A stretch of DNA of 64,000 nucleotides from Exercitatus varius (GTDB taxonomy: Bacteria; Pseudomonadota; Gammaproteobacteria; Enterobacterales; Pasteurellaceae): positions 310,001 to 374,000 of the forward strand of contig NZ_JARQTO010000001.1 in the NCBI RefSeq assembly GCF_029577735.1, read 5' to 3'. A program made the translations under genes and the position numbers. The notes below the pieces were generated by a model. It was not told where the DNA came from and did not search any database. It saw nothing but the letters and a program-made list of their open reading frames with translations. Positions within the stretch are counted from its first letter, which is position 1; each line of letters opens with the position of its first letter. Shown piece after piece: positions 24,782 through 34,328 of the stretch.

Positions 24782-26212
24782 ATGAAAATATTACATGTTT
24801 GTTCTGAATTTTATCCTTTATTAAAAACCGGCGGTCTTGCCGACGTGGTGGGCGCATTGCCCGCCGCACAAAAAGAGATCGGGGATGACGCACGAATTTT
24901 AATTCCGGCTTATCCCGCAATTTGGCGCGGCATTCCCGATACCGTAGTGGTTGCGGAATTCGATAATTTCGCCGGTCATGTCACTTTACGCTACGGAATT
25001 TATAACGGCATCGGCGTTTATTTAATCGACGCACCGCATTTATATGCCCGCGAAGGCAACCCGTATCATGATCAATGGTATAACGATTATGCGGATAACT
25101 ATAAACGCTTCGGGTTGTTGGGATGGGTCGCTTCGGAATTGGCGTTAGGGTTGGATTTCTGGTGGCAGGCGGAAGTCGTGCACGCTCATGACTGGCATGC
25201 GGGCTTGGCAAGCGCCTATCTGGCAGCGAAAGGACATCCGGCGAAATCCGTGTTCACCGTCCATAATTTAGCCTACCAAGGCAAATTTGCCGCTCGCCAT
25301 TTAACCGAATTAGGCTTGCCGCCGGATATGTTTAGTATTAACGGGCTGGAATTGTACGGTGAAATTTCTTATTTGAAAGCGGGATTATTTTATTCCGATA
25401 TGGTCACCGCCGTTAGCCCGACATACGCGAAAGAAATTACCACTTCGGAATTCGGCTACGGTTTACAGGGATTGCTTTCGACTTTAGATCATCAAGGTCG
25501 CCTGACGGGCGTGTTAAACGGTGTGGACGACAGTATTTGGCACCCGAATAACGACCCCTATATTCAGCATCATTACAAGTTGAAAAACATGGGCGGCAAA
25601 GCGAAAAACAAAGCGCAATTGCAGGAACGCTTTAATTTGCCGCAAAATCCGGATACGCCGGTATTTGTGATGATTACCCGTTTAACCGAACAAAAAGGCG
25701 TGGATTTACTGCTGCAATGCGCGGATGAAATCGTGAATCAAGGTGGACAGCTGATGATTCTGGGTTCCGGCGCGCCTCATTTACAGGATTGGGTAAACTG
25801 GCTGGCGTCACAATATCCCGATAATGTGGGTGTTTGGATTGGTTACGACGAACCGCTTTCTCATTTAATGGTCGCGGGCGGTGACGTAATTCTGGTGCCA
25901 AGTCGCTTTGAGCCTTGCGGTTTAACGCAACTTTACGGCTTGAAATACGGCACGTTGCCGTTGGTTCGTCGCACCGGCGGATTAGCGGATACCGTAGTGG
26001 ACTGTACCGCGGAAAATATCAAAGAGCGCTGCGCCACCGGTTTCGTCTTTGAGGATGCGCATCCCGAAGCGTTACGCCATTGCATTCAACGGGCGTTCTC
26101 ATTATGGAGCAAGCAACGCACTTGGTTTGCTGTGCGTACCGTCGCCATGGAGCAGGACTTCAGCTGGCAGGTAGCGGCGCATCGTTATCATGAATTGTAC
26201 AGTAAAATCTGA
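24782..26212 (+). CDS. glgA: Glycogen synthase
   Basis: GT5 glucosyltransferase that extends alpha-1,4 chains from ADP-glucose. The 476 residues (E. coli 477) begin MKILHVCSEFYPLLKTGGLADVVGALP when written in parts: MKILHVCSEFYP then the ADP-glucose-binding KTGGLADVVGALP. The C-terminal donor site shows RLTEQKG and PSRFEPCGLTQLYG. The frame extends back to 24740, but the family start is at 24782. glgC ends 55 bases upstream. Confidence 0.96.
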   Translation: MKILHVCSEFYPLLKTGGLADVVGALPAAQKEIGDDARILIPAYPAIWRGIPDTVVVAEFDNFAGHVTLRYGIYNGIGVYLIDAPHLYAREGNPYHDQWYNDYADNYKRFGLLGWVASELALGLDFWWQAEVVHAHDWHAGLASAYLAAKGHPAKSVFTVHNLAYQGKFAARHLTELGLPPDMFSINGLELYGEISYLKAGLFYSDMVTAVSPTYAKEITTSEFGYGLQGLLSTLDHQGRLTGVLNGVDDSIWHPNNDPYIQHHYKLKNMGGKAKNKAQLQERFNLPQNPDTPVFVMITRLTEQKGVDLLLQCADEIVNQGGQLMILGSGAPHLQDWVNWLASQYPDNVGVWIGYDEPLSHLMVAGGDVILVPSRFEPCGLTQLYGLKYGTLPLVRRTGGLADTVVDCTAENIKERCATGFVFEDAHPEALRHCIQRAFSLWSKQRTWFAVRTVAMEQDFSWQVAAHRYHELYSKI

Positions 26213-26221
26213 TGTTTTTTT

Positions 26222-26260
26222 GACCGCACTTAAAAAAAAGAGTAAAGTGCGGTCGTTTTT
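26222..26260. terminator. USS dyad hairpin between glgA and glgP
   Basis: GACCGCACTT (26222-26231) faces AAAGTGCGGTC (26244-26254), followed by GTTTTT. A partial terminator or uptake element between two genes of one pathway. Confidence 0.6.
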
Positions 26261-26293
26261 ATTCTTGTTTTTTATTTTCAGAAGGAATGTTTT

Positions 26294-28756
26294 ATGTTGG
26301 ATAAAGTAACGGATCTGGAGTTTATCTACGATAGACCGCAAGAAACGGTGGAATCCTTTAAAAAGTCTGTGGTGTATAAATTGGTTTTCGCCATCGGACG
26401 TTCGCCTCAGGAAGCCAGTGAACGCGATTGGCTGAACGCTTTAATGCTCACCATCCGTGATTTGGTTACCGAAGGTTGGATCGATACGGCAACAAAATTC
26501 AGAGCGAGAGATACCCGTCGCGTATATTATCTTTCCATGGAATTTCTGCTCGGACGCATTCTTTCCAATGCATTGTTATCCGAAGGCATTTACGATATTG
26601 CCAAAGAAGCGCTAAAAGAACTGGATATCAATTTAGAAGATTTACTGGAAAAAGAAGTGGATCCGGGCTTGGGTAACGGCGGTTTAGGTCGCTTGGCCGC
26701 TTGCTTTATGGATTCCATTGCCACCTTGAGTTTGCCGGGTATGGGTTACGGTATTCGTTATGAATACGGCATGTTCAAACAGTCCATCGAAAACGGTCAG
26801 CAAGTGGAAAAACCGGATGCCTGGCTGGAAAAAGGAGCGCCTTGGGAATTTGTGCGTCCGTCAAAACGTCATAAAATCCGTTTCGGCGGCAGCATTTATT
26901 TTGAAGGCAAAAAATGTATTTGGAAGCCGTCGGAAGAAATTACTGCGTTGGCTTACGACACCATTATTCCGGGCTATGATACGAAATCCGCCAGCACGCT
27001 TCGTCTGTGGAATGCGCACGCAGCGGATGTATTTAACTTGGAAGAATTTAATAAAGGGGATTATTTTGGCGCCATTGCGGATCGTTCCTCAATTGAAAAC
27101 GTTTCCCGCGTGTTGTATCCGAACGATTCCACTTGGGCCGGACGCGAACTGAGATTGCGCCAGGAATATTTCTTAGTTTCCGCTTCGTTGCAGGATATCG
27201 TTAAACGTCATAAACGAACTCACGGCACATTAGATAATTTAGCGGAAGAAGTGGCGATTCATTTGAATGATACCCATCCTGCATTAGCCATTCCGGATTT
27301 AATGTGCATATTGGTGGACGACGAAGGTTTCTCTTGGAAAAAAGCCTGGGAAATGACCCGTCGGATTTTCTCCTATACCTGCCATACTTTGATGTCCGAA
27401 GCGTTGGAAACCTGGCCGGTGGACATGATGAGCAAAATTCTGCCTCGTCATTTACAAATGATTTTCGAGATTAACGATTATTTCCTTGAATATGTGAAAA
27501 CCTACGTCACGACCGATATGGATTTTATCCGTCGCGTTTCACTGGTGGAAGAAGGCGATCAACGTAAAGTCAGAATGGGTTGGTTGTCTGTCGTCGGTTC
27601 TCATAAGGTTAACGGTGTGGCGGAAATTCATTCTCAGTTGATGGTGGATTCCACTTTTGCCGACTTCGCCAAAATTTATCCGGAACGCTTTACCAACGTC
27701 ACAAACGGGGTTACTCCGCGCCGTTGGATTGCCGTTGCCAACCCGAAATTAGCGGCATTATTCGATGAATATATCGGCTTGGGCTGGCGTAAAGATTTAA
27801 GTGAGTTGGCAAATTTAAAAGAACATTTTATCGATCCTAAACTGAAAACCCGTTTAGCCGAAATTAAATTCGCCAACAAACAAAAACTGGCGAAATACAT
27901 CATGCGTAAACTCGGTATCGAAGTGAACCCGCATGCCTTATTTGATGTACAAATCAAACGTATTCACGAATACAAACGCCAAATGTTGAACGTGTTGCAC
28001 ATTATCACCCGTTATAATCATATTCTGGAAAATCCTGAAAAAGATTGGGTTCCACGCGTGTTTATTCTGGCGGGTAAAGCGGCGTCTTCTTATTACATGG
28101 CGAAACAAACCATTCGACTGATTAACGATGTGGCCGAAATCATCAATAACGACGAACGAATTCGCGGACTGCTTAAAGTGGTATTTATCCCGAATTACAG
28201 CGTCAGCCTGGCGGAACTGATCATTCCGGCGGCGGATATTTCCGAACAAATTTCTTTGGCGGGCACGGAAGCTTCCGGTACCAGTAACATGAAATTCGCG
28301 CTGAACGGTGCGTTAACTTTGGGTACGCTGGACGGCGCCAACGTAGAAATTCTGGATAACGTGGGAAAAGACAACATCTTTATTTTCGGTAATACCGTGG
28401 AACAGGTAGAGGAGTTACGTCGTAACGGCTACCATCCGATGGATTATTATTCTAATGATGAGGATTTACGTCTTGCCGTTAATCAAATCGTATCGGGACA
28501 TTTTTCACCGAAAGAACCGACCCGTTATAATCCGGTAGGCAGTTCCGCGCAGGCGCAGGATTATTATCAAACACTGGCGGATTTCCGCAGTTATGTGGAT
28601 ACGCAAGCGTTAGTGGATGAAAAATACAAAGATCAGGATGCCTGGGTGATGAGCTCGATGCACAATATTGCCAATATGGGCTTCTTCTCATCGGATCGGA
28701 CCATTCAGGAATATGCGGAAAGAATCTGGCGTATCAAACCGCTTGATATAGATTAA
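26294..28756 (+). CDS. glgP: Glycogen phosphorylase
   Basis: PLP-dependent GT35 enzyme that releases glucose-1-phosphate from glycogen chain ends. The 820 residues match E. coli GlgP (815). Marks are the N-terminal substrate loop (DPGLGNGGLGRLAACF), IHLNDTHPA, and the PLP lysine signature EASGTSNMKFALNGALTLG. GAAGGA precedes the start. It closes the glycogen cluster and is followed by a USS dyad terminator. Confidence 0.97.
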   Translation: MLDKVTDLEFIYDRPQETVESFKKSVVYKLVFAIGRSPQEASERDWLNALMLTIRDLVTEGWIDTATKFRARDTRRVYYLSMEFLLGRILSNALLSEGIYDIAKEALKELDINLEDLLEKEVDPGLGNGGLGRLAACFMDSIATLSLPGMGYGIRYEYGMFKQSIENGQQVEKPDAWLEKGAPWEFVRPSKRHKIRFGGSIYFEGKKCIWKPSEEITALAYDTIIPGYDTKSASTLRLWNAHAADVFNLEEFNKGDYFGAIADRSSIENVSRVLYPNDSTWAGRELRLRQEYFLVSASLQDIVKRHKRTHGTLDNLAEEVAIHLNDTHPALAIPDLMCILVDDEGFSWKKAWEMTRRIFSYTCHTLMSEALETWPVDMMSKILPRHLQMIFEINDYFLEYVKTYVTTDMDFIRRVSLVEEGDQRKVRMGWLSVVGSHKVNGVAEIHSQLMVDSTFADFAKIYPERFTNVTNGVTPRRWIAVANPKLAALFDEYIGLGWRKDLSELANLKEHFIDPKLKTRLAEIKFANKQKLAKYIMRKLGIEVNPHALFDVQIKRIHEYKRQMLNVLHIITRYNHILENPEKDWVPRVFILAGKAASSYYMAKQTIRLINDVAEIINNDERIRGLLKVVFIPNYSVSLAELIIPAADISEQISLAGTEASGTSNMKFALNGALTLGTLDGANVEILDNVGKDNIFIFGNTVEQVEELRRNGYHPMDYYSNDEDLRLAVNQIVSGHFSPKEPTRYNPVGSSAQAQDYYQTLADFRSYVDTQALVDEKYKDQDAWVMSSMHNIANMGFFSSDRTIQEYAERIWRIKPLDID

Positions 28757-28773
28757 TCCGCCGTGATTCGGCT

Positions 28774-28818
28774 AAAGTGCGGTCAAAATTTGATAAATTT
28801 TTTGACCGCACTTTTATT
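28774..28818. terminator. USS dyad terminator after glgP
   Basis: AAAGTGCGGTCAAAATT faces AATTTTTTGACCGCACTTT with a short loop; T-rich on exit. Confidence 0.75.
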
Positions 28819-28874
28819 TTTGGCTATGCTCGGTTTCCGGTTTCGTTATTTTAGATTTTATAAAAGGCAGAAGT

Positions 28875-29705
28875 ATGCGCCATAATCCCGATTATTTTTA
28901 TCTGAAAATGGAAGAACATTTCCTTTACGTTCCTTATTACAACCATCAACGCCGGATTCGAGTGCTGTTGCCGAAAAATTATCACAATGAACCCGATAAT
29001 TATTATCCCGTGTTGTATATGCACGACGGACAAAATGTGTTTTACAGCAAAGAATCCTATTCCGGCTATTCGTGGAAAGTGATTCCGACGCTTAAGCGCC
29101 ATAAAGAATTTCCGAAGATGATTGTGGTGGGAATTGATAATGCGGAAGGCGCACGTTTAGACGAATATGCGCCCTGGCAAACGGATGTGGGATATACGGA
29201 GGAAGCCCGTCGTGCGGGCGGCATGGGTTATGAATACGGCGAATGGGTGGTGAATGAGGTGAAACCTTTTATCGATCACCATTACCGCACGAAATCCGAT
29301 CGCGCGAACACCTTATTGGCCGGCAGCTCCATGGGCGGTATTATCACTGCTTATATGGGCGCGGCTTATCCGCAGGTTTTCGGTCATTTGGGCGTATTTT
29401 CACTGGCTTCATGGTTTAATGAGCCGGCATTTTTAGATTTTATGCACCGTCATCCTATTATTCGCGAAAGCCGGGTTTTCATTCAGGTGGGAACCAACGA
29501 AGGAGACGAAGCGGATTCCCAATTTATTTCCAATATGAATCAGGCTTATATCGATTGCACTTTGCGTTATTATCAATCGCTGTTACGAACGGGCCATCCG
29601 CTGGACAACATTCGGTTAAAAATTATGGCAAACGAAATTCACCATGAAAAATACTGGGCGGATCACTTTTCGGAATTTTTAGCGTTCTCGTTGATGGGAA
29701 GATAA
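28875..29705 (+). CDS. Putative esterase (alpha/beta hydrolase, PF00756-like)
   Basis: A 276-residue cytoplasmic hydrolase of the esterase D / enterochelin-esterase type. The nucleophile elbow is GSSMG with Ser152; the N-terminal YYPVLYMHDGQNVF is typical of the family, and HH in NEIHHEKYW near residue 256 is the likely catalytic histidine. No signal peptide. It converges on a second esterase of the same fold and an ATP-grasp gene. Substrate is unknown; S-formylglutathione, siderophore or acyl-sugar esters are possible but not supported by sequence alone. Confidence 0.8.
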   Translation: MRHNPDYFYLKMEEHFLYVPYYNHQRRIRVLLPKNYHNEPDNYYPVLYMHDGQNVFYSKESYSGYSWKVIPTLKRHKEFPKMIVVGIDNAEGARLDEYAPWQTDVGYTEEARRAGGMGYEYGEWVVNEVKPFIDHHYRTKSDRANTLLAGSSMGGIITAYMGAAYPQVFGHLGVFSLASWFNEPAFLDFMHRHPIIRESRVFIQVGTNEGDEADSQFISNMNQAYIDCTLRYYQSLLRTGHPLDNIRLKIMANEIHHEKYWADHFSEFLAFSLMGR

Positions 29706-29761
29706 AAAAGCCAAAAGTGCGGTCAAAAAATTTAACGTTTTTTTGCCTTGCTGACTTCGAT

Positions 29762-29797
29762 AAAAAAGCGCAATCATTGGTTATGCTGCGCTTTTTT
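29762..29797. terminator. Bidirectional terminator between convergent esterase genes
   Basis: AAAAAAGCGCA (29762-29772) pairs with TGCGCTTTTTT (29787-29797), giving a T-run on both strands. Confidence 0.85.
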
Positions 29798-29801
29798 CCG
29801 A

Positions 29802-30554
29802 TTAGATGATTCCCTGTTCTTCCAGTTTGCTCAGGAAAAACGGCATTTGAACCCGCCACCAAGGCCAATCGTGATCCACATCATTTCCCCAGAAATCAAA
29901 CCAGGCCGGAATGCCTTTGGCTTCAAACGCTTCTTTCAAGCGCGCGGTATCGGAAATATGATCCGCTTCCCAGGCGCCTTGTCCCACGGCAATAATGTAA
30001 TGATTCTGGCGATAACGTTGCAGGAACCAGTTATCGTTTTGTCCCCACAGATTGTCAATCGGCGAATTGAAATAAACCGCTTGATCACCGCCGAATTCGC
30101 CGGTGAAGAAACGCGCGTCATATACACCGCTTAATGCAATGACCGTATCGAATAAATCGGGATGACGTAATCCAAAATTAACGGAATGGAAGGCGCCCAT
30201 GCTGCAACCGGTGGCAATCATCGTACCGTTCCACTGGGATTCGTGCCGAATTAACGGTACCAGTTCATGCACGATATAACGATCGTAAGCGTTATGAGCT
30301 AACGCCATATCATGTCCGGATTTCCAAGTGGCCAGCCAGGATTCTTTATCATAAGAATCCGGCGTATAAAATTTGATTAACCCGCGATCGATAAAGCTGC
30401 GGCAGGCATCAATCATGCCGAAATTGGCATATTCGTTCTGATTTCCGCCGGATGACGGAAACACAATAACCGGTTTTCCTGCGTGACCATATACATTAAA
30501 GTACATTTCACGGCCTAATTCGCTGCTCCAATGGTTTCTTCTTTCAAAATGCAT
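29802..30554 (-). CDS. Putative esterase, second copy type (PF00756-like)
   Basis: A 250-residue hydrolase with nucleophile elbow GCSMG (Ser118), oxyanion-region VIVFPSSGGNQNEY and a C-terminal DVDHDWPWW that supplies the probable histidine. It is only distantly similar to the esterase at 28875. It lies 55 bases downstream of the ATP-grasp gene on the same strand, with AAGGA before its ATG, so the two are probably co-transcribed. No signal peptide, so it should act in the cytoplasm. Function unknown. Confidence 0.8.
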   Translation of the reverse strand: MHFERRNHWSSELGREMYFNVYGHAGKPVIVFPSSGGNQNEYANFGMIDACRSFIDRGLIKFYTPDSYDKESWLATWKSGHDMALAHNAYDRYIVHELVPLIRHESQWNGTMIATGCSMGAFHSVNFGLRHPDLFDTVIALSGVYDARFFTGEFGGDQAVYFNSPIDNLWGQNDNWFLQRYRQNHYIIAVGQGAWEADHISDTARLKEAFEAKGIPAWFDFWGNDVDHDWPWWRVQMPFFLSKLEEQGII

Positions 30555-30609
30555 AGTTTTTCCTTTTACGGGTAGATTAGTCGCTCACCGTTTATAGGTT
30601 TTTTAACGG

Positions 30610-31788
30610 TTATTGCTTTGCTTGTGCAAATCGCACGATTTCACGTAATTGTTCCATGGTTTCGGTACGCGCCAGAATACCGTGCTCGCCCATCACTTTG
30701 GCAAAAACTCCCGGCACGGTTTGCACGCTGATGATGTTGTCGCCGAATTTTCGGCAAACTTCATCGATGGAATTCACATAATTCTGGTTGGCTTTGCGTG
30801 AAATATATACCACATTCCAGGGATGGGTGATGTTTGCGTAGAATTTATTTTCCGTGACAACATGAGCGTATTCAAGGAATACGTCAAAATCGTTGGCGTA
30901 GTTCCACATGTCAATGGTTAACCCGCCCGGCGGACGACAGTTGATTTCAAGCGGTAACAATTCGCCCGTTTTTTTCACGCGGAAAAATTCGAAATGGAAG
31001 AAACGTTCGCGCACGTTAAAGGCTTCCACACATTTTTTGCCTAATTCCACCAGTTCCGGTGAAATTTCCCGCGGCACGTAATAGAACATATCGCCGTCTT
31101 TTTCTACGGTGTCCAGCACCGCTTCGGAATATTCGAGACTGGAATGGAAGACAATGTTGCCGTCGTGATCCACCAGACCGTCGAAGGTGACAATGTCACC
31201 GTCGATGAATTCTTCCATAATGTATTCGGTATTCGGGTTTTTGTAGCCAAAAAAGTCTTCTAATTCGACCGCACTTTTAATTTTATAAGTATCGCTGGCG
31301 CCTACGCCGGAATTCGGCTTAATGATAACCGGAAATTTCAGACTTTTCGCCAGTTTACGGGCGTCATCGTCATCGCCGAACACGCGGCCTTGCGCCACTT
31401 TCAAGCCGGTTTTGCGGAAAATTTCTTTCATTTGCGCTTTGGTTTTGATAGCAAGCATGTCGTCGTTTTTATAGCCGAAAACATTGAAATCGGTGCGCAG
31501 TTTGGCGTCGAGTTCCAGCCAGTATTCGTTGTGGGATTCGATACGGTCGATGCGTCCGTATTTGTGAGCGAAATAGCCGACGGCGCGGTAAACCTGATCG
31601 TAGTCTTCCATATTATCCACACGATAATATTCGGTAAGCGAAGCTTTTAAGTTGTCGCTGAGTTGATCATAAGGGGTGTCGGCAATGCCCAATGTATTAA
31701 TCCCGCATTCTTTCATTCGAGTGGCAAAGGTTTCGAAATTGGTTGGAAAGTGGGGAGAAATCATCACGAAGTTGAGAGATTTGCTCAT
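30610..31788 (-). CDS. ATP-grasp domain ligase, function unknown
   Basis: A 392-residue ATP-grasp enzyme. The N-terminal part (about 1-110) is a preATP-grasp-like domain, followed by the nucleotide-binding lid FPVIIKPNSGVGASDTYK and the metal-binding ending PLEINCRPPGG. Such enzymes join a carboxylate to an amine or thiol through an acyl-phosphate. No biotin or carbamoyl-phosphate-specific domains are present. It leads a two-gene unit with an esterase and faces a third hydrolase. One USS at 31269 falls in frame. I cannot name its substrate. Confidence 0.8.
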   Translation of the reverse strand: MSKSLNFVMISPHFPTNFETFATRMKECGINTLGIADTPYDQLSDNLKASLTEYYRVDNMEDYDQVYRAVGYFAHKYGRIDRIESHNEYWLELDAKLRTDFNVFGYKNDDMLAIKTKAQMKEIFRKTGLKVAQGRVFGDDDDARKLAKSLKFPVIIKPNSGVGASDTYKIKSAVELEDFFGYKNPNTEYIMEEFIDGDIVTFDGLVDHDGNIVFHSSLEYSEAVLDTVEKDGDMFYYVPREISPELVELGKKCVEAFNVRERFFHFEFFRVKKTGELLPLEINCRPPGGLTIDMWNYANDFDVFLEYAHVVTENKFYANITHPWNVVYISRKANQNYVNSIDEVCRKFGDNIISVQTVPGVFAKVMGEHGILARTETMEQLREIVRFAQAKQ

Positions 31789-31939
31789 AAGCTGGTTCTC
31801 CGGTTGGTAAAAAAATCATCAATGATTTGATTCTAAGCGAAAATCGGTATTTTTTAAACGATTTTCTAGCCAAAAACGTGCAATTTCGCAATTAAAAATT
31901 TTTAATGCGTTTTTAATAAGAAATAGGTTAGAATAAGCG

Positions 31940-31955
31940 ACGCAAACGATTTACA
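31940..31955 (+). promoter_or_regulatory. Possible PurR box upstream of glyA
   Basis: ACGCAAACG at 31940-31948 is a perfect left half of the PurR consensus; the right half (ATTTACA) is poor. PurR represses glyA in E. coli. The site lies 31 bases before the start codon. Confidence 0.4.
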
Positions 31956-31986
31956 TCCGTCTCTTTTATTTAGAAGGAAAATACAC

Positions 31987-33249
31987 ATGTTAGAAAAGAA
32001 AACCATTGCGGAATTTGACCCGGTTTTATGGGACGCCATGCAAAATGAAGTGCGTCGTCAGGAAGAACATATTGAGTTGATCGCGTCGGAAAACTATGTC
32101 ACGCCGGCGGTCATGGAAGCGCAGGGTTCTCAATTGACCAATAAATATGCCGAAGGCTATCCGGGCAAACGTTACTACGGTGGTTGCGAATATGTTGATA
32201 TTGTGGAACAGTTAGCCATTGATCGGGCTAAAACCTTATTCGGTGCGGAATATGCCAACGTACAGCCCCATTCGGGTTCACAAGCCAATGCTGCAGTATA
32301 CGGCGCCTTATTAAATGCGGGCGACACCATTTTAGGGATGGATCTGGCGCACGGCGGCCATTTAACTCACGGTGCAAAAGTGAGTTTTTCCGGTAAAATT
32401 TACAATTCCGTCCTTTATGGTATCACTTCGGACGGTTTGATTGATTATGCCGATGTTCGTGCAAAAGCGTTAGAAAACAAACCGAAAATGATTGTTGCCG
32501 GTTTTTCCGCTTATTCTCAGGTGGTCGATTGGGCCAAAATGCGTGAAATCGCCGATGAAGTAGGAGCCTATCTGTTTGTGGATATGGCGCACGTGGCCGG
32601 TTTAATTGCCGCAGGTTTATACCCGAATCCGTTGCCGCATGCCCATGTGGTTACCACTACCACTCATAAAACCTTGGCAGGACCGCGCGGCGGTTTGATT
32701 TTATCCGCCTGCGGCGACGAAGAGATCTATAAAAAATTAAACAGTGCCGTTTTTCCGGCGAACCAAGGCGGTCCGTTAATGCATGTGATTGCGGCGAAAG
32801 CGGTATGCTTCAAAGAAGCGTTGGATCCGTCTTTCAAAGCGTATCAGGCACAAGTTCTGAAAAACGCCAAAGCCATGGTGGAAGTGTTTAAACAGCGCGG
32901 TTTCGATGTGGTGTCTAACGGCACCGAAAACCATTTGTTCCTGGTCAGTTTCATCAAACAGGGGTTAACCGGTAAACAAGCGGATGCCGCGTTAGGCGCC
33001 GCCAATATTACGGTGAATAAAAACTCCGTACCGAACGATCCGCAAAAACCGTTTGTGACTTCCGGTATCCGTGTCGGTTCGCCGTCAATTACTCGTCGCG
33101 GGTTTACCGAAACGGATGCGGCAACCTTAGCCGGTTGGATGTGCGACGTATTGGAAAGCATCGGCAAAGACAATCACGAACAAGTCATTGCTGATACCAA
33201 AGCCAAAGTGTTAGACATCTGCAAACGTTTACCGGTTTACGGCAACTAA
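31987..33249 (+). CDS. glyA: Serine hydroxymethyltransferase
   Basis: PLP enzyme that converts serine and tetrahydrofolate to glycine and methylene-THF. The 420 residues match E. coli GlyA (417). The PLP lysine is in VVTTTTHKTLAGPRGG, and the N-terminal ELIASENYVTPAVMEAQGS is the family signature. AGAAGGA precedes the ATG. A PurR-like half site lies in the promoter region. The stop shares one base with the start of the next gene. Confidence 0.97.
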   Translation: MLEKKTIAEFDPVLWDAMQNEVRRQEEHIELIASENYVTPAVMEAQGSQLTNKYAEGYPGKRYYGGCEYVDIVEQLAIDRAKTLFGAEYANVQPHSGSQANAAVYGALLNAGDTILGMDLAHGGHLTHGAKVSFSGKIYNSVLYGITSDGLIDYADVRAKALENKPKMIVAGFSAYSQVVDWAKMREIADEVGAYLFVDMAHVAGLIAAGLYPNPLPHAHVVTTTTHKTLAGPRGGLILSACGDEEIYKKLNSAVFPANQGGPLMHVIAAKAVCFKEALDPSFKAYQAQVLKNAKAMVEVFKQRGFDVVSNGTENHLFLVSFIKQGLTGKQADAALGAANITVNKNSVPNDPQKPFVTSGIRVGSPSITRRGFTETDAATLAGWMCDVLESIGKDNHEQVIADTKAKVLDICKRLPVYGN

Positions 33250-33521
33250 TGTTTTATTGGACGTTAATCCTTTATACGGCGGCGGTGAATATCGCCGCTT
33301 ATTTATTAATACGCTCGGATAAACAACGTGCCGTTAATAAAGAATGGCGCGTGCCCGAATACGTCTTTTTTCTTCTATGCTTTGTAGGCGGATTTATCGG
33401 CGTGCATTTGGGCATGCAACATTACCGTCACAAAACCCGGCATTGGAAGTTTAAAGCGGCGGTGTTGATAAGTGCGGTAGGATTTTTGATCGTTTTTCCG
33501 TTTTATTTTTTGTTTGTTTAA
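33249..33521 (+). CDS. DUF1294 family membrane protein
   Basis: A 90-residue protein with membrane segments at about 4-21, 38-56 and 68-88 and the family motif RVPEYVFFLLCFVGGFIG followed by HKTRH. It starts on the last base of the glyA stop (TAATG), so it is translationally coupled. The DUF1294 family has no known function. One USS lies inside the gene near 33471. Confidence 0.78.
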   Translation: MFYWTLILYTAAVNIAAYLLIRSDKQRAVNKEWRVPEYVFFLLCFVGGFIGVHLGMQHYRHKTRHWKFKAAVLISAVGFLIVFPFYFLFV

Positions 33522-33544
33522 AATTCTTCTTCTCTTCATTTTTT

Positions 33545-33560
33545 CTTAAGGTTTCCTTGT
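33545..33560 (+). promoter_or_regulatory. Imperfect QseB-type repeat upstream of ygiW
   Basis: CTTAA-N6-CTTGT at 33545-33560, one half perfect and one with two mismatches. In Aggregatibacter the ygiW-qseBC promoter is bound by QseB at CTTAA-N6-CTTAA, so autoregulation is plausible. A clear -10 is not seen at the expected spacing. Confidence 0.4.
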
Positions 33561-33623
33561 TTTAATATGTTCAGCAAAAGCAATAATCCTATTGCTTACG
33601 GATGTTCTTTAAGGAGGATTACC

Positions 33624-34241
33624 ATGAAAAAAGCCAATTTAGTTTCAATTCTAACCTTATCTTTGATTGGCGCCGCCGTTTTTGCTTATGCCGCAGAACC
33701 TCAACCGGGATTTGCCAATTTAACGGATCAATCGACGAGCGAAAAAGTGGAAATGCCGGCGACTAACGATATGAATGCCGCCGGATTGCCGCCACGCGCG
33801 CAATATATGAGAAACGGATTACCTTGCGATCGGAACTGCCAACGGGATTTTAGAATGGGCCATCCGATGCGGGGATCCTATCATCGCGGCATGATGCCGA
33901 ATAATTATTGCATGCAAGAAGGTTTTGCCAATTCGGATTGGAGCGGTTTCTACGCATCTAACGAACCGACAAAAGTGGTGGATGCGGAAAAATGGCAAGA
34001 TGATCAGCTCATCATTCTGGAAGGCAATATCGTTAAACAAACGGGCAGAAAATATTTCGTATTTAAAGACGCTTCGGGTGAATTGACGCTGGAAATTCCG
34101 CGTCGCGCATGGCGTGACGTCGTCACACCGAAAGATAAGGTCCGCATTACGGCAGGCGTGGAAAAATCCTGGGGTAAAACCGAAGTGCTGGCGCTCAGTG
34201 TCGAATCGACGGACGAAACCAAACCGGCCAAAAGCCAATAA
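33624..34241 (+). CDS. ygiW: YgiW/YdeI family OB-fold (BOF) periplasmic stress protein, long form
   Basis: A 205-residue secreted protein with a signal peptide ending at AYAA. The C-terminal 90 residues are the OB-fold (ILEGNIVKQTGRKYFVFKDA, LEIPRRAWRDV). Between the signal and the OB-fold lies an extra segment of about 80 residues, rich in Met, His and Cys (GLPCDRNCQRDF, RMGHPMRGSYHRGMMPNNYC) and absent from the 130-residue E. coli YgiW. AAGGAGG precedes ATG 33624. It leads the operon with qseB and qseC, as in other Pasteurellaceae. Confidence 0.88.
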   Translation: MKKANLVSILTLSLIGAAVFAYAAEPQPGFANLTDQSTSEKVEMPATNDMNAAGLPPRAQYMRNGLPCDRNCQRDFRMGHPMRGSYHRGMMPNNYCMQEGFANSDWSGFYASNEPTKVVDAEKWQDDQLIILEGNIVKQTGRKYFVFKDASGELTLEIPRRAWRDVVTPKDKVRITAGVEKSWGKTEVLALSVESTDETKPAKSQ

Positions 34242-34328
34242 TTAAATGAAAGAAAGCGGCAGTCATGTCGCTTTTTTGTTAAACTGATTGGGACAAAACG
34301 AATATCGGATAAAAGTGCGGTCAAAAAA

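Noticed and set aside
31910..31986. Glycine riboswitch before glyA
   Set aside because: The leader is under 80 bases and has no riboswitch-like stems; a PurR-like half site explains it better.
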